Shown piece by piece: positions 1-11,227 of a stretch of 64,000 bases of DNA; the first letter of the stretch is position 1; every line of letters starts with the position of its first letter. The notes under the pieces are model-generated. The model was not told the origin of the DNA. It ran no database searches and saw only the letters and a list, made by a program, of their open reading frames with translations. The translations under genes were made by a program, and so were the position numbers. This DNA comes from Helianthus annuus (Eukaryota; Streptophyta; Magnoliopsida; Asterales; Asteraceae): the NCBI RefSeq assembly GCF_002127325.2, contig NC_035448.2:8642915-8706914 (forward strand), given 5' to 3'.

Positions 1-310
1 ATCTTGTCTATCTGTTTTTGTTTTATTTTTATTTTCAGCATTTAGTTAGTTTTTATTTTCTTAGTTTAAAACATTTTTCTAACCTTTTTGATTTGATTAG
101 ACGTTGAGGATAAACTGGTATTAAAAGCTCTTGTGTCCTTGGACGACCTCGGTATCTTACCAACACTATACTACGTCCACGATGGGTGCACTTGCCCATA
201 TGTGTGTTTAGTGTTAGTGAATATCGTGTTTTATAAATTTAAAACTTGGCTAAAAGTGTAAAAAGGGCTTAAATATATATCTAAAAACATATATACACTG
301 ACACGCATCA
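1..310 (+). repeat. 3' part of the 5' LTR of the Athila-like element
   Basis: It repeats 12611-12920 almost base for base and ends in ACACGCATCA, the inverted form of the LTR start TGATGTGTGT (one mismatch). The primer site follows 6 bases later. The rest of this LTR is upstream of the window. Confidence 0.95.
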
Positions 311-316
311 AGTTTT

Positions 317-334
317 TGGCGCCGCTGCCGGGGA
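317..334 (+). other. Primer-binding site (tRNA-Asp type)
   Basis: TGGCGCCGCTGCCGGGGA starts 6 bases after the LTR end. Athila and many Tat elements use a site of this form, complementary to the 3' end of tRNA-Asp, to prime minus-strand DNA synthesis. The match to the tRNA is from memory. Confidence 0.85.
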
Positions 335-440
335 CACAAGGATTTTAAGAAAGCTTAAAATCGACGGCCTAATCAGTTTTTCAAAACCTTTTCAAAACGC
401 GCGCATTTTTCTGCATTTTAGTGTAGTTTTGCATTTACAG

Positions 441-652
441 TAGCCTGAACACGGGGCCGTGCTCGCTGAACACGCCCCCGTGCTGCATATTTTTAGAGTA
501 GATACCCAGATACAGAGTCTGAACACGGGGCCGTGCTCACTGAACACGCCCCCATGCTCAACGTGACCAGTAACTTTAATTAAAACGCCCAGATACAGAC
601 CCTGAACACGGGGCCGTGTTCACCCAACACGGGGCCGTGTCCAGCTTCTGTT
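441..652 (+). repeat. Leader with three pairs of CACGGGGCCGTG-type palindromes
   Basis: GC-rich self-complementary boxes (CACGGGGCCGTG or CACGCCCCCGTG) occur in pairs about 20 bases apart near 450/470, 523/543 and 604/627, between the primer site and the first ORF. The same boxes recur at 8021-8060, 9655-9850 and in the LTR at 11471-11700. The surrounding sequence is AT-rich, so the boxes stand out. Confidence 0.85.
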
Positions 653-711
653 TCCGTCTTATTTTTGTTTTCTGGTCCCGAGACTCAGTTGTGGTCTGTT
701 GAGTGATTCTT

Positions 712-1560
712 ATGGATCAATACTCAAGAGGTTACAACTACACCTATGATGAGGATGATTATAGGGGTAATTATTGCACTAATTGTCGTAACGCACGCTC
801 GGTTCAATATAATAACTCATATCAATCATCCAATTCATACAACTACTATGAGGAGCCCAGGTACGAGCCATCAACTTCATACACATCCTATGAAGACCAA
901 AGGTATGAACCTACTCCCTCATACTCATATTTTGAGGAACCAAGGTATGAGCCTTCATACTCATACTTTGAAAACTCAAGATATGAGCCACCACCTTCAT
1001 ACTCTTATTATGAGGAACCATGGCGTGAACAACCCACCTCATACGAGTACTATGAAGAACAAAGTTTCGACCCTTATCCATCATATACTTACAATGAAGA
1101 ACAATGGTGTGAACCATCTACTTCATATGAGTACTATGAGGAACCAAGGATCGAACAACCGGATTCAAGCTTTGAGGATCCAAATTCTTTCAATCTCACC
1201 GAAGTAACTAATAGGATATTGGAACACATTAAAACTATCGAACGTTGCATAAAAGAATCTCGCGCAAGGGAAGAGGAATCCCGCGCAAGAGAAGAGCTAA
1301 AAAATGATAATAACGTAGAGATAGTTGAAAGTGTAAAAATGGAAGAACAAGAAAGTGAAAAACCGACACATGAGTTAAACAACGAAAATGGTGAGTCCGG
1401 TAATGTTAAAATTCAAGAAGAGACTAATTTTGAAGAAATTAACCTCTTGTCACCTACTTTCGAAAATCATTGTTTAATAACCCCTCATGCCAAGTTTTTA
1501 AAAGAGTTAAACACTAGTGCTAAAATCAAAGACTTAGTATGTGACAACCCAAATATTTAA
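712..1560 (+). pseudogene. Gag-like N-terminal part of the Athila-like polyprotein, Tyr-rich repeats, cut by a solo LTR
   Basis: The first ATG of the frame is at 712. Residues from about 30 to 150 are roughly eight degenerate repeats of 12-16 residues of the type SYSYYEEPRYEP, very rich in Tyr, Glu and Pro and probably disordered. A charged, coiled-coil-like stretch (IKTIERCIKESRAREEESRA) follows. The end (PHAKFLKELNT) resembles the spacer before protease in Athila elements. No retrotrans_gag core or CCHC knuckle is visible, so calling it gag rests on its position. The natural frame stops at 1539, where the inserted LTR begins; the last few codons and the TAA are LTR sequence. The frame resumes at 4407. 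Confidence 0.7.
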
Positions 1561-4401
1561 GGTTAGCATTGCTTGAAATCTCACAACTTTTAGCATGTGC
1601 TTCTATGTTTATCTGCCTATCTCGTGCACCACTTCATGATTATGTACGTTTAACTAATTAACCTTTCATGATTACCGCGTGTTATGCAACTGATTTAGAA
1701 AACCAAACGAGTTGATACGAGTTGGGCCGCGTACAATTGGGCCACATAATTACGTTTCATCGAACCACTAAATTGACAACATGGACTAATCAAGCCCGTT
1801 ACACACGTAGTGTAATTCCATTATGACTTCAGCTCAAGTTCTTGACCACCGGCCCACTTGTGCACTATAATAATAAGTTACGTACCCCATTGTTACACCT
1901 CACATTACGATTGGGCCGGCCTTTTTGGGGGTAATCATGTTCACACACACCCTGATTCCTTTTAATGCCTCGGCCCACATATGTTAATCATAGGCCCGCA
2001 TCACTTGAGCCCAAACCCTTTGTATTCGTGTATAACTAGAATACATCTGTATGGTTTGAGAACATTATAACCCTAGAGTTTCTTGGAACCAAAGGCAACA
2101 CTAGACGACAATAATTTCTGTTTCGCGAAACCCCTTCCTCGAACCCGTCTTGCACCTCGATCCATTCGGTTAGTGTGATCTTTTGATATTTTGAATCAAT
2201 TTCTTTGTCATGCATAGTTGTGTAGCATGTGAATGATTAGTAATGATTAGGTTGGGTAGGATATACATGTGTTAGTGGTATGAATTAAATGTTTCAGTGT
2301 TTGATTAGAGAATTGCATGTGAAAAGTCTTGATAATGCAGCCAAGTGATAAGGGTTGCTACAGAATTGTCGGCCAATGTGTTTATGTTGCATGGGTTTTA
2401 TGTGTCATGTATCATGTGAATGAAATTGCAGCCTATTACTTGAATCGGTCCAATAGTTACATAAGAACATTAATCAAGTTGTCAGCCACTAATTCTTTGT
2501 GAGGTCCAATAGAAAGAAGAGTGTACCCCTTGTGATAGAATAATTGTGAATCTGGGTAGTGCATGTGTTACTGCTAGTTTATTTTAGATGTGGAAGTTGG
2601 TTCGATAAATTGATGTTGGGCCGAAGCTTATACAAATTAATCAAGGATATCTAAAACATAGGCTAGGACTTAAATATGTTTCGGAAATTAATAAATGTAA
2701 CAGAAGGTGAATTCGAATATGTGAATGAACAGTAGGGTTAGATAATGAGTTTGGTGTAATGACTCGATGATGATGTTATGCATGTTAAGTGACAATTAAT
2801 GATAATTGATCAGAAGGTTGATAAACAGATTGCATTAATGAATGTATATGCTATGTAAAAGGTTTCGTGAATATGTGTTGCTTGTCATTATAGAAGAGAA
2901 CTGTTGGTATGTGATTAGGTTGCAGGAAGTTGTTAAGGTGCAGGTTTACCACGACGAAACTTGGGGGATGTTTCGTCGTGCATGGGTTTCGTCGCGGGGA
3001 TGTATCGAAACTATTTGTGTTTGTGATATAATGTAGTTATCCAGTTCGAACTCTGATGATGATAATTGTTATATTAATTTTAATGCCAATCAATGATACT
3101 GGAAGTTGATGCTGGTGGTTACGGGTATAGCAAGGAGCCGAACAAACAAATGGGCCACACATCGGCGAAAGTGTGAACTCGGTTGGTTTGGGTATTAATA
3201 AATGGGCCACAACTGACACGAATTGCATATTGGGTTCTTGGATCGCACTCTCTCGAGTGAGCCGCTAACTTGTTTAAATTGCACACGTTATGAATAACGA
3301 AACGAAATGTTAACTATTATGTTTCGTGTGAAATACGAACTCGTAAGTGAACCAATTATCTATTATGAGATTTCCTGATGATAACCGGCTGACATGTTGC
3401 ATGATAAATTGTTATGATTCATAGAACATGTGTGTTTCTCGTATGTTATTACGTGCATGTGATGAATGCTATGAATACGTGAATTTCTGTTATAACATGT
3501 GAAAAGATGGGTATGCATGCTTGTACGATACTTGTTTATTGCACGCGTAGAACATGTGGTTTCATTGCATACGGAACTGACTATTAGTGATAAACACATT
3601 AGGGTTTGGCTGATCAACGTGAAACAAAGTAATATAACATACCGAGCAATCTCAGGTGAGTTCATCTTTCTTGAGCATGCGTCCCGGTGGTTGGGACAGT
3701 CAGTGGGTATTCCTGGGAGGGACAAGTCTTTTGGGTTAAAACGGGAATGTTGGATAATATACTCTTCCTATCACCTTTAAAGTCCCTCCGTGTTGTTTGG
3801 TTACCAGGAAGGTAACATGGTATTAGTTAGTAGCGCTACTTAGGTTTGGCAACCTCACCCCGTATCTGGGAGAACGGGTGTTGAACTAATGACCTAGTCA
3901 TGACCAATGCTTTGATAGGAGCATTGGAGAAAGGGCAAAATAATCAGAAGCCGTCTTGTATCGGGTTATTATCAACATTGTTTCAACATTACTTTCGGAA
4001 TTAAATTCAATGGATTAACTAACCACTTGGTAACCAACGTTTTCGTAAAACTATGAACTCACCAGCGTTGTCTGATACACTTGTTGCATGCTCGCAGGTC
4101 GTTAGGTATCTTGGATTTGGGGAACTTGCTGTCTGGAGTAGCTGTAGTGGTCATGGGTCGACTGGGAGGATTTATGCGATTGATTTCATGAAACTATACT
4201 TTGGTTTTGAAACAGTTTAACTTGGTTTACTATTTGCTTCCGCTGAACTTATTGATTTTCGTTTAAAACTTGTTGAAGATGTTTTTATTAATGGGGATTT
4301 TATTTATAACTTGTATGGGTTCAATGTAATTGGTGGCTCGTTATTGGTATGTCACACGCCTAACAGGGACACTCCCTATGTGGTAATTTGGGGGTGTGAC
4401 A
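1540..4401 (+). mobile_element. Solo LTR of a Ty3 (probably Tekay-type) element
   Basis: This 2862-bp unit begins TGTGACAACCC and ends GGGTGTGACA. It is flanked by the 5-bp target duplication TAGTA (1535-1539 and 4402-4406). It has no internal region, so it is the product of LTR-LTR recombination. A TTCCGCTG motif near its 3' end (about 4237) is shared with the other Tekay-type LTRs here and gives plus orientation. It holds an 11-bp perfect hairpin at 2950-2980. Open frames inside it are short and not convincing. Confidence 0.93.
2950..2995 (+). repeat. Palindromic CGTCG box in the solo LTR
   Basis: The arms CACGACGAAAC (2950-2960) and GTTTCGTCGTG (2970-2980) pair perfectly over 11 bp with a 9-nt loop. 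A third copy, TTTCGTCGCG, follows at about 2987. It is the counterpart of the palindromic boxes in the other LTR families. Confidence 0.85.
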
Positions 4402-4406
4402 TAGTA

Positions 4407-7015
4407 AGTGTTAAGTTAACTAATGATCAAACCTCGCTAATAAAAGAAGACCCGTTTGAAATTAACATTACACCGGTTCCATGTTTCTTTCAAAATTCAT
4501 TTATTAGCAATATCACCATCGATAAGGATCTTTGCGTTAACATAATGCCTAACTATATTTTTGAAAAATTAAGTGTTAGTGATTTTACTCCACTTCAAAT
4601 ACCCATTTTTCTATCCAATCGGAAAGTAATAAAATCAATCGGTGTAGTTGAAGATGTTTTGGTTCAAACAAATCAAATGGTAATCCCAACCGACTTCGTC
4701 ATCCTAGATGACGCCCCCTTAGTCTTGGGAAAACCTTTTGTACAAACTCATAGAGCTTTGAAAAACCGGAAATTCAACAATCTACCTCTTCAATTAGGGG
4801 CATTCAAAAGGAGCATAGATCTTGAGCGCTCAATGAAATATCCTTTTGGCAACAATGACCCCCTAATTGAAGATGAAGCTGAACCACCCGATACAACCAA
4901 CGAAGAGGACCACTTTGTCGAGGAAGAGATAGCCATAGAACAAACTTTTAAGGTTCTTGATCTAGATGAGCCACAAAATAAGGAGTCTTCTAAAGACCCA
5001 CCCATTGAGCTCAAAGAACTTCCTAAAGGTTTGGAATATGTTTTCCTAGGCAAAGAAGGTAGTTTACCCGTAATTATTTCGTCTAAATTAAGTAATATAG
5101 AAAAAGAGAAATTAGTTAACTTACTTAAAAAACACAAAAACGCGATCGCTTGGAAGCTTGTAGATATTAAAGGAATAAGCCCTTCCATGTGCACGCACAA
5201 AATTTTAATGAATGATGACTACAAGACGGTAATTCAACCACAACGAAGAGTGAACCCCAATGTTCAAGAAGTGGTTAAGAATGAAGTCATCAAACTACTC
5301 GACGCCGGACTAATCTACCCTATCTCCGATAGCCCGTGGGTAAGTCCCGTTCAAGTAGTCCCAAAGAAAGGAGGTATGACGGTAATAACTAACGAGAAAA
5401 ATGAATTAATACCAACGAGAACCGTCACAGGATGGAGAGTCTGTATAGATTATAGGCGATTAAATGAAGCAACTAGGAAAGACCACTTTCCTTTGCCCTT
5501 CATTGATCAAATGTTAGAAAGATTATCCGGTTATAAATTTTATTGTTTCTTAGACGGTTTTTCAGGTTACTTTCAAATACCGATAGCACCAGAAGACCAA
5601 GAGAAAACAACTTTCACATGTCCCTACGGAACTTTTGCATATCGACGCATGCCATTCGGTCTATGTAATGCGCCTGCAACATTCCAACGTTGTATGGTCG
5701 CCATTTTCCATGGTATGATCGAAAAGACAATGGAAGTCTTCATGGATGACTTTTCCATCTTTGGAGACTCATATGACCAATGCCTCGATAATCTTGAACG
5801 AATGCTATCCCGATGTGAGGAAACTAACCTCGCCCTTAACTGGGAAAAATGCCATTTCATGGTAACAGAGGGAATAGTACTCGGTCACAAAATCTCAAGC
5901 GAAGGAATGGAAGTTGATCGAGCAAAAATAGAGACTATTTCTCGATTACCTCCTCCATCCTCCGTGCGAGCAATCAGAAGTTTCCTAGGACATGCCGGAT
6001 TTTATAGAAGGTTTATCAAAGACTTTTCAAAAATTTCAAGGCCTCTAACAAAATTACTTGAAAAAGATGCACCCTTCATCTTTGACAAGGAATGCAGTCA
6101 AGCATTTCTAACCCTCAAGGAAATGCTAGTCAATGCACCTATCATGATAGCGCCAGATTGGAAATTTCCTTTCGAAATCATGTGCGATGCAAGTGACTTC
6201 GCTGTTGGAGCAGTCTTGGGACAAAGAAAAGAAAAACATTTCCACCCAATTTATTATGCTAGTAAAACTCTTAATGATGCGCAAGAAAATTATACAACTA
6301 CAGAAAAAGAATTACTAGCGGTGGTATTTGCTTTTGATAAATTTCGTTCTTATCTTGTTCTTTCTAAAACAGTAGTCTATACAGACCATGCAGCCATCAG
6401 GTACCTCTTCAAGAAGCAAGACGCAAAACCCCGTTTGATAAGATGGATTCTACTCCTCCAAGAATTCGACATTGAAATCAAGGACAAAAGAGGAGCAGAA
6501 AACACTGCTGCAGATCATCTCTCACGCTTAGAAGACCCAGCTTTGGAGACAACCAGAGACGAGCAAATCAACGAGAAATTTCCCACGGAATCCTTGGAAA
6601 TGATGGAAAGTAGACAAGAACCATGGTATGCTGACTACGCTAATTTCTTAGCTAGCGGTGTAGTCACCAAAGGATGGCCACATCATCAAAGAAAAAAATT
6701 CTTTGCTGATGTAAAGCATTACTTTTGGGAAGACCCCTATCTTTTCAAAATGTGTGCCGACCAGCTCATCCGAAGGTGTGTCTATGGTAATGAAGCACGG
6801 AGAATTCTCCATCATTGTCATGAAGGTCCATACGGAGGGCATCATGGTGCCGCAAGTACCGCACGAAAGGTATTTGATTTAGGATTTTACTGGCCGACCA
6901 TTTACAAGGATGCACAAAACCTTGTAAAGACATGTGATGCATGCCAAAGATCAGGTAATATTTCTTCCAAAAACGAAATGCCTCAAATGGCATTCTCGTC
7001 TGTGAAATCTTTGAT
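4407..7015 (+). pseudogene. Athila-like pol: protease-like region, reverse transcriptase, RNase H and integrase zinc finger
   Basis: The frame continues exactly from 1539 if the solo LTR and one target copy are left out. A protease-like region (about 4480-4780, with VNIMP and VLGKPF) lacks a clear D-S/T-G catalytic motif: the place reads KDLCVNIMP. Reverse transcriptase follows, with [11 protein letters not shown] at about 5440, the palm motif FMDD at 5739-5750 and a QF/LG-type thumb. RNase H spans about 6170-6530 ([33 protein letters not shown]). The integrase HHCC finger ([13 protein letters not shown] ... CDACQ) lies at about 6810-6950. A one-base deletion near 6985-6990 shifts the frame. 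The reading frame upstream of 4407 is only LTR sequence. Confidence 0.9.
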
Positions 7016-7903
7016 GTGTGGGGACTCGATTTCATGGGACCTTTCCCACCTTCAAAGGGAAACAAATATATACTTGTGGCAGTCGATTACTTGTCTAAAT
7101 GGGCAGAGGCCGAGGCTCTTCCAACAAATGATGGAAGAGTGGTGGTAAAATTTCTGAAAAAGCTGTTCTCTCGTTTCGGGACACCAAAGGCTTTGATAAG
7201 TGATAGAGGTACCCATTTTTGCAATCATCAACTCGAAAAAATATTAACAAAGTATGGGGTCTATCACCGGGTCTCAACAGCATATCATCCTCAAACAAAT
7301 GGGCAAGCCGAAGTGACTAATCGAGGTTTAAAACGAATACTTGAGAAAACCGTAGGAATAAATAAAAAAGAATGGGCCGATAAATTAGACGACGCTTTAT
7401 GGGCTTTTCGAACTGCTTATAAAACCACTATAGGCACAACCCCATATAAACTCGTCTATGGAAAAAGTTGTCACTTGCCAGTAGAAATAGCTCACAAAGC
7501 CTACTGGGCAATAAAAAACGTAAACTTAGATTTGGAAAATGCCGGTAAAAATCGATTTTGTCAATTAAACGAATTAGACGAACTTAGGAATTATGCATAT
7601 TCTAACTCCGAAATTTATAAAGAAAGAATGAAAAATTTGCATGATAAATATATTAAATCTAATGAATTTCGGGTTGGAGACCAAGTTCTATTGTTTAATT
7701 CACGACTTCGATTATTTCCTGGTAAGTTAAAATCTAGGTGGTCATGACCTTTTTCCGTCACCCATGTTTTTCCACACGGTGCAGTAGAAATTAAAACTCG
7801 AAATGGGACACCATTTAAAGTCAATGGCCAACGGCTGAAACTCTACCGAGGATCCATTGAGGATGAGGAAGAGGAGATCTCACTTCAAACGGTTAACGAA
7901 TAA
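7016..7903 (+). pseudogene. Athila-like integrase catalytic core and C-terminus
   Basis: This is the continuation of pol in the +1 frame after the small deletion near 6987. The D,D-35-E core is visible: [16 protein letters not shown], then [12 protein letters not shown], then [13 protein letters not shown]. The later [21 protein letters not shown] stretch is typical of Ty3 integrases. A TGA at 7745-7747 interrupts the frame where a Gly codon is expected. The frame then stays open to TAA at 7901-7903 and ends in an acidic tail (DEEEEISLQ). There is no chromodomain, which fits Athila/Tat rather than the chromoviruses. Confidence 0.9.
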
Positions 7904-8193
7904 ACTCATACCCGACATGTTACAGGTAAGTGTACGTTTAAAAAACCGGTAAATCTTCTAACCATTTTTCGGAAATAACGGGCATGCACACGAGCACATA
8001 AAAAAAAATTTTCTTTGCCCGGCACGGGGCCGTGTCCGCTGGACACGGGGCCGTGTCGAGGCGACTGTCGGGATAAAACCCTCTTTTCCTATCAGTTACA
8101 CCATTCCACACGCCCCGTTTAGCCGAAAACTCTCTGGTTCAAGGCGATTTTCTGCAGTTTTTCTACGTCACCACCGAATCTAACAACGTCAAG
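7904..8193 (+). other. Non-coding spacer with one palindrome pair
   Basis: The 290 bases between integrase and the third ORF contain a pair of CACGGGGCCGTG boxes (8022-8033 and 8043-8054). I see no other signal. Confidence 0.7.
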
Positions 8194-9336
8194 ATGTCGA
8201 AATTCACAAGGTTTGGCGCAAATGAACTGGACACTAGGGCACGGTACGAGGTTCTACAAACAAGACCGGAAGAGTACCCAAGGCGGGCGTGTACTGATTT
8301 GCTAACCATGGTGAACCAACTTGACCGCTTCAACAACATTGTGAGGGGTCCACTGCATGCCGCATTGACCACCCGACTACGGTCGGTACATCAATGCACG
8401 ATGGAGTTCTACAGCACCTTCATTTTCAACTCGAGGCGCGAACCGTTTGATCATGACGCGGTCGAATTTCGATGTGGAGGGACCACGTTTAGAACCTCCA
8501 TGGCACAGTTTGGAGCCATCATTGGGCTATATAGTGAAGAAGAAGCAGGAAATGAAGAGAATACAGGGGGGTTACGAGACTTGGATGCAACCGAACGCCA
8601 AGCCGCATGGGCTCAAATAGGTGAAGGAATCTACAACCCAAGCAGCACCAAAAGCACCAAACTGAGGGACCCGCTATACCGCTACATCCACAGGCTCCTC
8701 ACGTACTCGCTGAACCAACGCCATGACAGTAGTGGCGTTGTTGGGTTGAAAGATTTGGTTGTCCTTCACTGCATCCACAACCAGAAGCCTCTAGATGTTC
8801 CTTACCTCCTACTGCGAAACATGCACTTGAACCGCCTTGCTCATGCTCCTACACCGATCTTCTTCGGAGGATGGGTGTACCGTCTTTTCAAGCACTTCAC
8901 GAATATCCCAAGGTCCTTCGAAAGAAGTCCATGATCGGGCCGGGTCGATTATCACATTTGCCGAGCCATGAACTTGCTTTATGAAGCGGAGGACGGGACG
9001 GTGAGCTTTCAAAGGACGCAAGGCTATGCATGGAACCCGCAGGAGGCTCTAGTTCTTCATGCACCACATCCCCATTTTCAGTATCCACCCCAAGGCGATG
9101 CGGGCCAATCCTCCTCTCAAGGAGGTGGTTTTCCTAACTTTCAAAGTTTACATGATCTTTTGCAGGAAAACCTCATGTGCTCAAGGAACACCTACAACCT
9201 CGCCAACAACACACACCACCGGGTTGGAGCTATCGAACGCAACATTAACGATATACAAGATGATATCGGTAGCATCCGGGAGTACATGGCGAGGCAAGGG
9301 GGTGGAGGTGATGGTAGTGATGAAGACATGGAGTAG
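8194..9336 (+). pseudogene. Third ORF of the Athila-like element (ATHILA ORF1-like), one nonsense codon
   Basis: The ATG at 8194 opens a frame of 380 codons, broken only by TGA at 8932-8934 (probably a former Trp codon) and otherwise open to TAG at 9334-9336. The central part (CTMEFYSTFIFNSRREPF ... FGAIIGLYSEEE) resembles the plant ATHILA ORF1 family from memory. The C-terminal third has a Gln/Gly-rich stretch and a likely coiled coil (VGAIERNINDIQDDIGSI), ending in a Gly/Asp-rich tail. No signal peptide or clear membrane segment is visible, so an envelope role is not supported. Its position after integrase, and the leader-like palindromes on both sides, suggest an independently translated unit. 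Function is unknown. Confidence 0.7.
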
Positions 9337-9650
9337 GAGGCTTGGAGGAACAAGGGGCTGGTTGGTGATGAGCCCACAGGTTTAAGTGCCCTTCTATCTA
9401 TCAAACAATTCATGGCCTGCGTGCCATTTGTCGAACAATTTACTTTCTCTAACTACTTTTTATCTTTGTTTTATTTTTAATTTGTGTTTGGATGAGGCTT
9501 GACGATGGTAATTTAGGATGGTTTGTGCTTGTTTGGTTGGTATTTAGTGTTTAAACAGGTGCAATGCAAGGGTTAGAATGCTAAACATTAGCACTTGCAG
9601 CCCCAGGATGGAGAAACCGGGAGAAAAACCTATTTTTCGGGCTAACAGAC
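9337..9650 (+). other. Non-coding region after the third ORF
   Basis: About 310 bases with no ORF, repeat or motif that I can support. Confidence 0.6.
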
Positions 9651-9651
9651 T

Positions 9652-9850
9652 GTCCACACGGGGACGTGTTCAGCCGACACGCCCCCGTGTCCAACTCCCA
9701 GATCTGCTATTTGGCTACTGACCTGCAATTTTTTGCCCGACACGTGGCCGTGTTCACCCGACACGCCCCCGTGTTCACCTTCTGTAAGTTTTCGTTACTG
9801 GCAGTTCACCACGGGCCCGTGTCCGCTGAACACGGGGACGTGTCCATACT
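9652..9850 (+). repeat. Three palindrome pairs downstream of the third ORF
   Basis: Boxes of the CACGGGGACGTG, CACGCCCCCGTG and CACGTGGCCGTG types lie near 9657/9678, 9740/9760 and 9810/9829, again in pairs about 20 bases apart. An open frame through here (9666-9974) is a by-product of the repeats. Confidence 0.8.
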
Positions 9851-9921
9851 GCCAGTAACACAAACCTTTGTTTTTAAACACACTTTTATACATTCTAATC
9901 AACCAAAAACATTATTTTTGG

Positions 9922-9961
9922 ACACATTGAGGACAATGTGTAATTTAAGTATAGGGGGGAT
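9922..9961 (+). other. Internal AGGA-loop hairpin plus polypurine-like tract
   Basis: The arms ACACATTG (9922-9929) and CAATGTGT (9934-9941) pair perfectly around the loop AGGA. A tract AGTATAGGGGGGA follows at 9948-9960. This copies the layout of the real 3' polypurine tract at 11187-11227, but with a different stem and 1.27 kb upstream of the LTR. It could be a second plus-strand primer or a relic of an earlier 3' end. Confidence 0.75.
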
Positions 9962-11186
9962 GCTAAAACCTTGAAATTTTGCAAAATCCTAAACACAAGC
10001 CTTACACAAAACTCTATTGGAACCGCTAAACACCCCAAATTTTTTTCAAAAACTTTTTCATTTTTTTTTATTTACTTGTCTTAGTTTAAGTTGGGAATAA
10101 CAAGTTCTAAAAAGGTTATATTTTTACAAGTTTACAACCGATAGCGTCGTGATAAAAAAGGAACCAACATAAGAAAATTATGAAACGGTATAACAAGTCT
10201 AGTTTAAAATTCGATTATATATGCTTGGTCACATTAAAAACCCATTCCCACAAAAGTGAGTTTTGAGCCTTTATTGAGCATAAAAATACACATATTTAGA
10301 TTAAATGCTCATTTTTCATTTCTTGTGTGAATAGCCGCTCGGTCTTTACAAATCTAGAACTTGCCACGACGATACATTCCCGGTCCTTACCAACTTAAAC
10401 CCAAGTAAGTAAATGATGGAGGCATTAGGACTAACCATTTTTTTTCTTTCAAAACCATTATTTTTCATTTTTTTTACCTACCCAAAATCCCCCTAGATAG
10501 CCCCTTTGAGCCTAAACCTTTCATTTCATTACCCCAAAACCCCTTTTTACCCACCAAAAACCTTTTTATTTATTTTTTTAGTAACAAGTTCGCTTTTTCG
10601 TAAACTCTCCTTTTTATGTGACGATCAAAAAAAAAAAAAAATATTGATGATGAAGTAAAAAACAAACAAAAGCTATAAAAGCTTGTTTGGAGAAATACTT
10701 CAAAATAAAAAGTCACTAAAAATAAGGTACTTCACGAAAACCGACGCTTGTTACGATTTTCGCCCTTTTTACTAACCACTAACCAACCACCCACCTTTAA
10801 ACCCAAGCCTTCACCCAAAAAGTCCTCTTGATATTTACAAAGGTAAAAAGTTAAAAAGGAGGAGGATTGATTGCTTGGCAAGCCTATGGAAGACGTAAGT
10901 TCCGTGCCGCTCTCGAGTGATTCACTAAAATATACACCTTCGGCCGAGTGTTGAGTGATCTCCCGTGAGGTATGTGAACTTGTATATAAATGGAATTTTA
11001 ATAAGGCATGCTATGCCCAAATAAGTAATTCGTCTTATGAAAAGTTCAAAATAAATCATGACGAATAGGATTGTAAATAAATAAAAATAAAACCTATAAA
11101 AACCTTGGATTCCCGACACTCTAGGACAAGCTATAAAACTTCTCTTCTACCTATTCCATTTGGGAGTGTAAGCCACATTTAAAGAG
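9962..11186 (+). other. Long AT-rich 3' non-coding region of the Athila-like element
   Basis: 1.2 kb of AT-rich sequence with homopolymer runs (for example A14 near 10627) and no credible ORF. Such long 3' regions are usual in Athila and Tat elements. Confidence 0.7.
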
Positions 11187-11227
11187 TTTTGCTTGAGGAC
11201 AAGCAAAAGTTCAAGTGTGGGGGTATT
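11187..11227 (+). other. AGGA-loop hairpin and 3' polypurine tract
   Basis: The arms TTTTGCTTG (11187-11195) and CAAGCAAAA (11200-11208) pair over 9 bp around AGGA. The purine tract AAGTGTGGGGG ends just before the LTR start at 11228. The tract primes plus-strand DNA synthesis. Confidence 0.88.

Noticed and set aside
2842..3780. Small frames in the solo LTR at 1540-4401
   Set aside because: Frames of 60-120 codons with no domain inside a clear LTR.
8194..9336. An envelope glycoprotein for the third ORF
   Set aside because: No signal peptide, no transmembrane segment and no Cys pattern; position alone is not enough.
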